Below are positions 1 to 6,918 of a DNA stretch of 64,000 bases, in pieces; position 1 is the stretch's first letter, and each line of letters begins with the position of its first letter. The position numbers and the translations under genes were made by a program. Below the pieces are notes generated by a model. That model saw nothing but the letters and a program-made list of their open reading frames with translations, searched no databases and was not told the origin of the DNA. This DNA comes from Granulosicoccus sp964435305 (lineage in GTDB: Bacteria; Pseudomonadota; Gammaproteobacteria; Granulosicoccales; Granulosicoccaceae): NCBI GenBank assembly GCA_964435305.1, contig CAYSZH010000001.1, forward strand, positions 15,450 to 79,449, read 5' to 3'.

Positions 1-466
1 TCCAAGGCAGCACACCTTCGCCCAATTGATGACCGGCCCCGGTCAAAGACACCGCCTTACCACGTGTACTGACAAACCAGCGGCCCATCGCTGTCATTGC
101 AATATGAGACATCATCCCCTGCCCACACAGGCGCAATAAAAAGATCGCGAAGGCCAAAGCCACCGCCGATTGAGCCGTGGCCATCGCGATACACGCTACG
201 CTATACGCCACAATGACCGCCGCAGACACCTGGCGCACCGAGACGTAGTCCACGATTTTTCCTATAAAAACCAATGTGATAGCACTGCACAAGGTGCCTA
301 CCATGTACACCGAACCAAATTCGCCGTGGGTCAGATCAAAGCTGTCGCGGATCTGCCCTGCGTACAAGGCGATAAAAAAAGTCTGGCCAAAACTGGAGAA
401 AAACGTAAGGTTTAACCCACCCCCTAACCAGCGTGCATTACCGAGAATAAATGCCTTGAATATCAC
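1..466 (-). CDS. MFS transporter, N-terminal part (cut by window edge)
   Basis: The minus strand stays open from a GTG at 466 to the left edge, giving about 155 residues. An in-frame stop lies three codons upstream of the GTG, and no ATG occurs for about 50 codons, so GTG is the likely start. The product has four to five hydrophobic segments separated by short charged loops, in the spacing of the first half of a major facilitator. The loop GKIVDYVSVR between predicted helices 2 and 3 fits the family's G-x-x-x-D-R/K loop. The N-terminus resembles MFS members such as the oxalate/formate-like group, but substrate cannot be read. It is divergent from the coiled-coil gene at 735. Confidence 0.8.
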   Translation of the reverse strand, partial: MIFKAFILGNARWLGGGLNLTFFSSFGQTFFIALYAGQIRDSFDLTHGEFGSVYMVGTLCSAITLVFIGKIVDYVSVRQVSAAVIVAYSVACIAMATAQSAVALAFAIFLLRLCGQGMMSHIAMTAMGRWFVSTRGKAVSLTGAGHQLGEGVLPW

Positions 467-734
467 AAAGAATCATTTTGAAGGGCGAAAGCGTTTCATA
501 ACACTACAACACATACTAAAATAGCGTTATAATCAAGGGCTGCACGGCGGACACAGGATGTATTTGGTCGGTCGGAAACTGCCCGAACCAGTAAAGCGCA
601 CCCTTATTTTTCGAAGAATGATATTCAAAATTGTCGAACAGTCCGATTGTGATCATACCGTCTAAGTCATTAGACAGTAACAGCATTTTTCAAACACACT
701 TTAATTTAAAGATACGTCCATAGAGAACTAATAC
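467..734. other. Divergent intergenic region, possible promoter
   Basis: No gene is seen between the divergent MFS and coiled-coil genes. A perfect TATAAT lies at 528-533 on the plus strand, with only a poor -35 candidate (TACAAC, 505-510) 17 bases upstream. If used, it gives a leader of about 190 bases for the gene at 735. Confidence 0.3.
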
Positions 735-1493
735 GTGAGTCAAACCGATAGCGAACAACAACTAAGAATTTGGAAAGACCTGGCCATTAGCAAGCAAATG
801 CTAATGAATGACGCTGCAAGTGCGTTGAAACTGAAAGACGATTTCACCGCTGACGATCTAAAAGCGGCGTTAAATACCGCCATTAAGCGCTCACAAGACG
901 CTGACAACAACATGGCAGAAACAAAAGCCAAAGCAGAGCAGGAAATCGCTGCGATGCAGCAGACAGTCAAAAAGACTGATAAAGAACGCCGCAACGCTGA
1001 AGCTGAACGCGATGATGCATTAAAGCAGAAAGATCAAGCCGACCAGCAGCTCAGTAATGGCCGCAAAGACAACGCCGAAGCACTGAAAAAAGCCAAGCGA
1101 CAAGTCGAAGACAAGCAAAAAGAGCTCAAAGCGATCAATCTGGCTTTGGCTGACACACCCGAAAATATCGTTAAAAAGCTCAAAACACTTAAAAAGCAAA
1201 AGCTGGATGAAAATACAGCGCGTAAATCGGCTGAAGACGCTAATCGAGTACTGAAGAAAGAAAACAAAACTCAAAAGGAAGAACTGGAAAACTTAAGTTC
1301 ATTGAGTGACAACTCAGCCAAATTGCTCGAAGCCTATCGCGAATTGCGTGAGTGGAGTGACAATGCGGCGGCCAAAATCGCCGATACCGATATCAAGGTA
1401 GACGAAGTACCTGACATCGATGCCAGCATTCTTGCCGATATCGAGAACTGCGTTGAAGAACCTGAAGAGCAGCGTGAAGCGGCTACGGCCTGA
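735..1493 (+). CDS. Coiled-coil protein of unknown function
   Basis: A 252-residue protein with a GTG start. It has no signal peptide and no membrane segment. Residues about 55-200 are almost entirely Ala, Lys, Glu, Gln, Asp and Asn in a heptad-like pattern, for example KAKRQVEDKQKELKA, which predicts a long continuous coiled coil. The last 40 residues are strongly acidic (DTDIKVDEVPDIDASILADI, then EEPEEQ). No catalytic motif or known domain is visible. It could be a cytoplasmic scaffold or cytoskeleton-like protein, but composition alone does not show function. The reading frame is long and clean and there is no competing gene on the other strand. Confidence 0.75.
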   Translation: MSQTDSEQQLRIWKDLAISKQMLMNDAASALKLKDDFTADDLKAALNTAIKRSQDADNNMAETKAKAEQEIAAMQQTVKKTDKERRNAEAERDDALKQKDQADQQLSNGRKDNAEALKKAKRQVEDKQKELKAINLALADTPENIVKKLKTLKKQKLDENTARKSAEDANRVLKKENKTQKEELENLSSLSDNSAKLLEAYRELREWSDNAAAKIADTDIKVDEVPDIDASILADIENCVEEPEEQREAATA

Positions 1494-1504
1494 TCAAACA
1501 CACA

Positions 1505-1538
1505 ATCACTGCTCGGGCCTCCACGCCTGTGCAGTGAT
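1505..1538. repeat. Inverted repeat after the coiled-coil gene
   Basis: ATCACTGC at 1505-1512 is repeated in inverse at 1531-1538 (GCAGTGAT) with 18 bases between. It begins 12 bases after the stop of the coiled-coil gene. There is no T-tract, so it is a weak terminator candidate or an mRNA end structure. Confidence 0.35.
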
Positions 1539-1578
1539 AGACGAGGAAAACACGCTCTCTCGTTCAACCATCAACCGT

Positions 1579-1932
1579 ATGCTAATCGTCTCTTTATTTT
1601 TATTTAGCTGTTCATTGCTCTCTCAGTCTTCCGCCGCGTCGCTGGTAAACTTTAAAAACCCACCGGCAATTGGCAGCACGCTCTCCGCACAGCGAACCTT
1701 GGTCGGATGCACCAACATTGATGCCGCCAAGCACACCTCTGCCACGGGTTTTATGCACCCTGAATGCAGATCCTGGTTTGATATTGAACCAAACCAGTAC
1801 CGAGTTATTTCACGCTCCAAAGTCAACCTCACTGAAGGCGACATATGGCTGCTTGAAGTGATGCGTGAAAATGCAGCCGATAACGAAACCAGCCAGTTCT
1901 GGGTGCCCATACCCTGGCACGACTGGGTCTAA
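1579..1932 (+). CDS. Small exported protein of unknown function
   Basis: The frame is open from 1420, but the ATG at 1579 is followed at once by a hydrophobic stretch (MLIVSLFLFSCSLL) and SQSSA-AS, a good Sec signal peptide with cleavage near residue 19. This gives 117 residues. The mature protein of about 98 residues has two cysteines (GCTNIDA and PECRSW) that could form a disulfide, and a tryptophan-rich end (FWVPIPWHDWV). No family is recognised. An alternative GTG about 15 codons upstream would add a charged N-region; the absence of a clear Shine-Dalgarno before either start leaves this open. Confidence 0.6.
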   Translation: MLIVSLFLFSCSLLSQSSAASLVNFKNPPAIGSTLSAQRTLVGCTNIDAAKHTSATGFMHPECRSWFDIEPNQYRVISRSKVNLTEGDIWLLEVMRENAADNETSQFWVPIPWHDWV

Positions 1933-2019
1933 CGTAAATTAACAAGTCTCCGCTGCAAGTTCTTCTCACTGGTCTATCCTTCTTTGTATTACCAATAAGT
2001 CTTACTGTAAGGAGTTTCC

Positions 2020-2517
2020 ATGAAACGCCACCACCGCTCCCTGTGTGGTCTTCTAATTTGTGTTGCTCTTGTCGCTTGCAACAAAGATACACCCGAAGAT
2101 GCTGACAACGCCCTGGTTAAAGCCCAGGAAGTGCCTTTGCCGGCTGCTGAAATCGTAACTAATGAAGAAAATCCGCTTGCCGCCGTGGTCGGTGCCAGCG
2201 AAATCCCCTATCCGGTGTACCCAAATGGGACAAAGTACCGAGTAGGCGGTGAAAATGGTCTGAAAATAGTGGTTTTCCAGACTGAAGACACCTTCGACAA
2301 AGTGGATGAGTACTACAACGGCTTATCAGATAACGCCGGCATGGCAAGAATCATGGCCATGAACGACTATGTTCGCTACAGCAACAACAGCGATGACATT
2401 GATCCGTGGGCTACACACCGCCCTGGTATCGTTATTCATGAATTTGAAAGCGACAATGAGCGAGAAGCGGTAGGTGCTTCCGCTGTTGCAAACACCAACA
2501 TTATCATGAGCTTTTGA
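2020..2517 (+). CDS. Predicted lipoprotein of unknown function
   Basis: A 165-residue protein. The ATG follows a strong AAGGAG ribosome-binding site seven bases upstream. The N-terminus MKRHHRSLCGLLICVALVAC ends in a lipobox (LVA before Cys20), so a lipid-anchored protein is expected; Asn at +2 favours the outer membrane. The mature part contains a segment (YPVYPNGTKYRVGGE, then FQTEDTFDKVDEYY) reminiscent of small domains in which a pseudo-ligand or oxidised product is sensed, but no family is certain. It is the third plus-strand gene in a row and may be transcribed with the exported protein before it. Confidence 0.75.
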   Translation: MKRHHRSLCGLLICVALVACNKDTPEDADNALVKAQEVPLPAAEIVTNEENPLAAVVGASEIPYPVYPNGTKYRVGGENGLKIVVFQTEDTFDKVDEYYNGLSDNAGMARIMAMNDYVRYSNNSDDIDPWATHRPGIVIHEFESDNEREAVGASAVANTNIIMSF

Positions 2518-2603
2518 TCAATACTTGACCAGATACCAAGCCTGATAAAGACAGGCCTGATCAGATAGTGACAAATTTGGACCAGCTTGAGCGACGGAGC
2601 GCT

Positions 2604-2939
2604 TTAGCTGTATTCGGCTACCGCTGGCCTGGCAGCATGGCCGGAGGCTTCAACAGCCGGCTTGGCTTCGGTTTCGGCCAAAAGCACATTAAGCGGTAAC
2701 TCAATTGCCGTGGTGACTTTTCTGAGTAAGGCTATAGACATATTGCCTTGCCCCGCTTCAAGTTGAGCCAGATAACGCTCAGACACCCCAGAAGTTTCGG
2801 CAAGCTTTTTACGCGACATACGCTTATCGGTGCGGTGCTGACGAATGCGCTGCCCCAGCAATGCCAGAAATTCATCGGTAGTGAGCGTATCCAGATTGCG
2901 TGGGCTACGAACATCTCTTTCGAGGACTTCTTCTGACAT
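2604..2939 (-). CDS. XRE-family HTH regulator, BoxR-like N-terminal domain only
   Basis: A 111-residue DNA-binding protein. Residues about 25-85 form a helix-turn-helix of the XRE/Cro type. The core MSRKKLAETSGVSERYLAQL followed by EAGQGNMSIALLRKV closely matches, from memory, the HTH half of BoxR-type regulators of aromatic catabolism, which normally continue into a shikimate-kinase-like domain of about 170 residues. Here the protein stops after a short Ala/Glu-rich tail. The ATG at 2939 is preceded by GTGGAAG, a better site than that of the GTG at 2951. An effector-binding domain is missing, so it is either a truncated derivative or a stand-alone repressor. Confidence 0.8.
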   Translation of the reverse strand: MSEEVLERDVRSPRNLDTLTTDEFLALLGQRIRQHRTDKRMSRKKLAETSGVSERYLAQLEAGQGNMSIALLRKVTTAIELPLNVLLAETEAKPAVEASGHAARPAVAEYS

Positions 2940-3021
2940 CTGCGCTTCCACCTTGTCGCTTGTTTCTCCAGATGGCTAAATTATCACGTTGCAGCGTTGA
3001 CTGCGAAATAAAGCGGCAGAC

Positions 3022-3063
3022 AATTTACACTTCGACGACATTGTTCCCGGCGAATTGTAAATT
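3022..3063. promoter_or_regulatory. Inverted repeat upstream of the HTH regulator
   Basis: AATTTACA (3022-3029) and TGTAAATT (3056-3063) are perfect inverse copies, 26 bases apart, about 85 bases upstream of the regulator start. This would suit an autoregulatory operator; no binding evidence exists. Confidence 0.3.
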
Positions 3064-3130
3064 CATGCGATAACACTGTTCAATATTTAAACAATAAGCA
3101 AATACTGGCCCCATTGGGAGGCTGAAATTT

Positions 3131-3209
3131 GATCGGCTTAAACGCCATTGTAAGTTCGGGTGGTGGTCAACTGAACTTGACCACGGGCTCCGATCGAGTA
3201 CGACAATGG
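3131..3209. repeat. Nested inverted repeats (structured element)
   Basis: Two stems are nested. The inner one is an 8-bp hairpin, GTGGTCAA (3163-3170), loop CTGAAC, TTGACCAC (3177-3184). The outer pair is CCATTGT (3145-3151) with ACAATGG (3203-3209). A further match GATCGG (3131-3136) with CCGATC (3190-3195) would compete with the outer pair. It lies in non-coding DNA and could be a small RNA, a remnant of a small mobile repeat, or a site for a dimeric protein. Confidence 0.4.
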
Positions 3210-3270
3210 GATTGTTGAAGTTGCTTGTGGGAATGAATCCGAAATAACGCCTTATCTATAAAGGCCTATT

Positions 3271-3344
3271 TTATATCTCGTTTCAGATCTTCTGCCAGGC
3301 CGGCTTTAGAATCGACAAGGTTCTGGTTTTGGCATTTAAGGCAT
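3271..3344 (-). pseudogene. Remnant of ccmH (about 74 bp)
   Basis: Read on the minus strand this encodes ECLKCQNQNLVDSKAGLAED then LKRDIK and a stop, nearly the same as the heme-ligation motif region of the intact CcmH at 5906-6391 (RCLKCQNQNLADSNAG...). The nucleotide match runs between 3271-3344 here and 6147-6220 in ccmH. The copy lacks two bases just after the LK codons relative to ccmH, which breaks the frame. Similarity ends sharply on both sides. It is therefore a partial, decayed duplicate lying on the far side of the glycosyltransferase/dehydratase pair. Confidence 0.8.
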
Positions 3345-3466
3345 TCTAAAATGCGCCAACAGCTACCATCTGGCTGATGTCAGATCGCCATGAGGTTGCT
3401 GGGATGCTGCGGTTGATTTTCTGTGTCTCAACGCATCTAGCTGCTGTGGCAGGAACGCTAAAAAAA

Positions 3467-4591
3467 CTATCGCCAGCTGATCGCTCGCTTACTGGTAAAA
3501 AACCGAATTGTCGCGACGAATGCTGCAGCATTGAGTTGTACAAATACCTTAAAAAAATTGCAGAGCTTGTTGTTGGTACCGGGTAGGCCTGCATAGCTGG
3601 CCAAAACCACGCCATAAAACAGAAGCTGCAAAACAAACATGCTTTTTAAAAACACACCGTCACCGAATGCTGCTGTAAAAAAAGCGATAAGCATGGCAAA
3701 GGGAACTAATAATCTAAACAATTTATGCGAAATAAATTGCCACCATACTGGATTACGCGCGGCACTAAATAGCCATGAGTTGGTTTGAAAGGACTGCCAA
3801 TTACCCGCCAGATTTCTGACCTTACGACGAAACTCCAGTTTTAAATCATCGTTGGATTTATCGTACGCGTACGCACCGGGTACAAACAATGTGCGCTTAC
3901 CTTGCGCCAACAATCCAACGGGTGTATCAAAGTCGTCTAATAAAGTACCGATCTTGTTGGGTTTAAAGTCAGCTCGACGGATTGCGTACAAAGCACCGGT
4001 AACACCTGTGGTTGAGTAGATTTTACTTTCGTTAGCGCGTATCCATTTCTCGTAACGCCAGTACAAGCCAAAGTTGCCTGCTTCAAGGCTTGTATCTTCT
4101 GCCAAAACCAACTCACCACTTACGGCCCCCACCTCGTCGTTACTTAAGTAGGGAATCAGTGCTTTTACACAGTTTGGTGAGACTTTTTGACGTGCGTCCA
4201 TGAATAATATAACGTCGCCAGTTGCCATCGCTACGCCGGCATTCAGTGCACCGCACTTACCCAATGACGTTGCTAGTTGTTTCACATGTCGATTAGGGTG
4301 TTCGTCGAAAGCAGCTTGTAAAACATCGTACGTAGCATCGGTAGAACCATCGGAGACCACTATCCATTCAAGAAGCTCGCTTGGGTAATCGAGCTGCTCC
4401 AGACTCTCTATTTTAACTGGCAGGCTCTGCGCCTCGTTATGAGCCGCAATAACGATACTGACCGTGGGCCAAGCTTCAGGACATACAGGTTTTAATGCGT
4501 CTTTCCCTCTCGCTTTAAGGTGCAACAATAGTGGGAACAAGGCATAGGTGTACACGACAAACAATGCCGATAGTATAAAAAGAAATGTCAT
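3467..4591 (-). CDS. Family 2 glycosyltransferase, membrane-bound
   Basis: A 374-residue GT-A type transferase. Residues 1-18 form an N-terminal membrane helix. The nucleotide-sugar domain shows SIVIAAHNEA, VVSDGSTD, the metal-site region ILFMDARQ and the acceptor region LLDDFDTP. The segment RRKVRNLAGNWQSF stands where processive enzymes carry QxxRW. Three or four C-terminal membrane helices follow. The ATG at 4591 is chosen because the paralogue at 37470-38600 begins identically; the longer frame to 4684 would overlap the dehydratase gene. It lies 25 bp after the dehydratase, so the two are probably co-transcribed. Expected role: adding a sugar to a lipid-linked saccharide at the inner membrane. 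Substrate is unknown. Confidence 0.85.
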   Translation of the reverse strand: MTFLFILSALFVVYTYALFPLLLHLKARGKDALKPVCPEAWPTVSIVIAAHNEAQSLPVKIESLEQLDYPSELLEWIVVSDGSTDATYDVLQAAFDEHPNRHVKQLATSLGKCGALNAGVAMATGDVILFMDARQKVSPNCVKALIPYLSNDEVGAVSGELVLAEDTSLEAGNFGLYWRYEKWIRANESKIYSTTGVTGALYAIRRADFKPNKIGTLLDDFDTPVGLLAQGKRTLFVPGAYAYDKSNDDLKLEFRRKVRNLAGNWQSFQTNSWLFSAARNPVWWQFISHKLFRLLVPFAMLIAFFTAAFGDGVFLKSMFVLQLLFYGVVLASYAGLPGTNNKLCNFFKVFVQLNAAAFVATIRFFTSKRAISWR

Positions 4592-4616
4592 TGTAAAGTA
4601 CAGGCTAGCGGCATTA

Positions 4617-5609
4617 CTAATTTGTGGCTGTTGCCGCGAGAGACACAGGGCTGTCGGCATATAAGGCTCGCATCTCATCTTCACTCATGTATTCAGCTGT
4701 TAAAGATGAAAGCTCTTCAGTAACCCGCATTTCGCCGAACTCATCAGAACGCAACATAATATACAATCCGTCGTCCGTGTAATAAGCGTTGTTGAGTTCC
4801 CCGGTGCTGACCAGTATCTCATTCAATCGCTCGCCAGGACGCATACCCATAATCTCGGGTTTTTCATTGCTACCAAAGTCCTGAGCTATTTGATTAGCCA
4901 GGTCCAGCATTCCAACGGACTTCATTTTACTGCACAGAACAAATGGCTTAGATGATTTTACCGCATACTCGATTGCCTGCCTGATCAGTAACGCGGCATC
5001 CTCTCTCGAGAACATAAGCCTGTTCATGCGTGAATCTGTGAGCTTTAGTGCATCACCCTTCGAAGCACTATCTATCCAGAATGGTATAACGGATCCGTTT
5101 GAGCATGCCACGTTGGCAAAACGCGCGCACACAAACTTCGATTGGTCAGTGTAATGATCCAGGAACATCTGCTCCATTATTTTTTTTGAATACCCGTATA
5201 TATTTTCCGGTTGACAAGCTTTGTCCGTACTCACACCCACGACGACTGGGACATCGGCACGGGTACTGGCTTTGGCAACGTTGAGACTGCCAAGAATATT
5301 AATTTCGACCGTCCGCGACGGATTCAGTTCAGCTAAATCAACGTGCTTCAAGGCCGCGGCATGAATAACGATGTCGGGTTTAATTCTAAAAAATAATGTC
5401 GTTAGATGATCAAGGTCTTGGATATCAGCAACATACGAGTTTATATCTGGAAAGCGCTTACGCAACTCATGTATGTAGGATTCGTTGCGGCTTATAGTAT
5501 GGAACTCAAACTCGTTTTGGAACGCTTTAATAAATGCTTGCCCTACAGTGCCAGAGCCCCCAGTAATAAGAACTTTGCGGCGACTATTTACATAAGCATG
5601 CTTGGACAT
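4617..5609 (-). CDS. Nucleotide-sugar 4,6-dehydratase/epimerase (Polysacc_synt_2 type)
   Basis: A 330-residue extended short-chain dehydrogenase. The Rossmann motif GGSGTVG is at residues 17-23, the catalytic STDKA at 127-131, and YxxxK is Tyr138-Lys142 (YGYSK). HAAALKHV (83-90) is typical of the PseB/FnlA/CapD branch, which acts on UDP-GlcNAc in making modified sugars such as 6-deoxy or inverted hexosamines. MGMRPGERLNE near the C-terminus is also characteristic. It is soluble, with no transmembrane N-terminal half, so it is the short PseB/WbjB-like form and not the long WbpM form. It sits just upstream of a glycosyltransferase. The exact product cannot be told from sequence. Confidence 0.85.
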   Translation of the reverse strand: MSKHAYVNSRRKVLITGGSGTVGQAFIKAFQNEFEFHTISRNESYIHELRKRFPDINSYVADIQDLDHLTTLFFRIKPDIVIHAAALKHVDLAELNPSRTVEINILGSLNVAKASTRADVPVVVGVSTDKACQPENIYGYSKKIMEQMFLDHYTDQSKFVCARFANVACSNGSVIPFWIDSASKGDALKLTDSRMNRLMFSREDAALLIRQAIEYAVKSSKPFVLCSKMKSVGMLDLANQIAQDFGSNEKPEIMGMRPGERLNEILVSTGELNNAYYTDDGLYIMLRSDEFGEMRVTEELSSLTAEYMSEDEMRALYADSPVSLAATATN

Positions 5610-5905
5610 ATTTTAATCTCACTCAGATATTTAAAGAGAACCTCGAAAGCGTATCCTATAGCGTAAATTCGCAATTTACTGTTGATTAGGCGTCGTTATC
5701 AGCTGGTCGTTTTGCGAATGCCAGCGATATTTAAGAAATTACGCACAACTAACTAAAAATCATTGGCTTACGAGGTATACCGCAAGTTTAGCATGGTACG
5801 TTTTATTGCTTCGCTTAGCGTAGTGTTAAATGATGTGATACCTGTGATTGAATCGCAAATAATAAAGCGCGCAAACCACCAACCTTTAAATCAGCCATTT
5901 AATGG

Positions 5906-6391
5906 TTAATCCAAAGCCGAACGCGCACGCTCGACCGCATCACTATCCGCCTGCACCTTCGTTGCGACACTGGTTCGGCTGAGTCGAATGCCATACCAAA
6001 GCGCAACGGCAAGCAAAATAAATGGGCCCAACCATAAGGCATAGGTGCTGGCTTTAAAAGGCGGCTTATATAAAACAAAATCACCGTAGCGCGCAACCAG
6101 ATAATCCGAAATTTCCTGTTGCCCTTTACCTGCCAATACACGATCGTATATCTCTTGTTTCAGATCTTCAGCAAGCCCGGCATTAGAATCGGCTAGATTC
6201 TGGTTTTGGCATTTAAGGCATCGATGTGCTTTGGTGAGCTCAAGATAAAGTGCGGCTTGCTCAGGGCTATCGAAGGCCCGTACGGGTTCGGCTGCTTGCA
6301 ATTGAGCGAAACCACATAACGAGCAGATAGCTACGGCGATGAACACTGCCGCGGCGAACAATGATGCTTTGCTTTGCGCGCTAAGAATCAT
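5906..6391 (-). CDS. ccmH: Cytochrome c maturation protein CcmH
   Basis: A 161-residue membrane-anchored thiol protein that helps reduce apocytochrome c and present it for heme attachment in the periplasm. It has an N-terminal signal/anchor (about 10-33), the redox motif RCLKC with Cys58 and Cys61 followed by QNQNLADS, and a C-terminal membrane helix (about 118-138). The length matches the short CcmH/CycL form without the TPR domain found in E. coli CcmH. The start ATG overlaps the ccmG stop by 4 bp. CcmI normally follows in species with the short form, but here the next genes are polysaccharide genes. A decayed copy of its motif region lies at 3271-3344. Confidence 0.95.
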   Translation of the reverse strand: MILSAQSKASLFAAAVFIAVAICSLCGFAQLQAAEPVRAFDSPEQAALYLELTKAHRCLKCQNQNLADSNAGLAEDLKQEIYDRVLAGKGQQEISDYLVARYGDFVLYKPPFKASTYALWLGPFILLAVALWYGIRLSRTSVATKVQADSDAVERARSALD

Positions 6392-6918
6392 GACTGACCA
6401 CCTTGTAGCTCTTGCAATAACGGTAACAGTTGCGAATCCATTTCTTCAGCTGTGACAGGGCCAATAACTTTATGACGAACGGTGCCGTTTTTATCAATCA
6501 CAAATGTTTCAGGCACACCATACACCCCCCAGTCCAAGCCCACTCGCCCTTCTATATCGCTGATCACGGTACTAAAAGGGTTGCCGTGGCGAGACAACCA
6601 CGTGTTTGCATCACCAGCGGCGTCTTTGTAATTCAAGCCAACGATCTGCACAGGGCTTTGCTGCGCAAGCCTAATGAATTGAGGATGCTCTTGTAGACAG
6701 GGGCCGCACCAGCTAGCCCAGATATTAAGTACCCAAACCTGCCCTAACAAACTGCTGGAATCGAATGGCGTATCGGCGGCGTTAAGCTGTGCCGCTTGAA
6801 ACTGTGGCGCTGGCTTGCCAATAAACGGTGAAGGCACTTCGCGCGGATCCAGATACAAACCCTTGGCCAGAAAACCAGCGATCACGAGAAAAAGCGCAAT
6901 AGGTAACAGCTTTATCAT
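6388..6918 (-). CDS. ccmG: Periplasmic thiol:disulfide reductase CcmG (DsbE)
   Basis: A 176-residue thioredoxin-fold protein tethered by an N-terminal membrane helix (residues 3-21). The active site is WASWCGPC with Cys71 and Cys74. GVYGVPETFVIDKNG (about 133-147) carries the cis-proline and the acidic groove typical of CcmG. It transfers electrons from DsbD-like partners to CcmH and apocytochrome cysteines. It overlaps ccmF by one base and ccmH by four, so translation is coupled across the operon. Confidence 0.95.
   Translation of the reverse strand: MIKLLPIALFLVIAGFLAKGLYLDPREVPSPFIGKPAPQFQAAQLNAADTPFDSSSLLGQVWVLNIWASWCGPCLQEHPQFIRLAQQSPVQIVGLNYKDAAGDANTWLSRHGNPFSTVISDIEGRVGLDWGVYGVPETFVIDKNGTVRHKVIGPVTAEEMDSQLLPLLQELQGGQS

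Larger units (their letters stand above)
2940..3466. other. Gene-free region with inverted repeats and a ccmH remnant
   Basis: No credible gene is found in about 530 bases. The region holds the possible operator upstream of the HTH gene (3022-3063), a nested inverted repeat (3131-3209) and a decayed ccmH fragment (3271-3344). The remaining bases show no coding pattern on either strand. Confidence 0.6.

Noticed and set aside
3346..3636. Minus-strand 96-residue and plus-strand 69-residue frames around the end of the first GT2
   Set aside because: Both overlap the GT2 coding end and show no conserved pattern.
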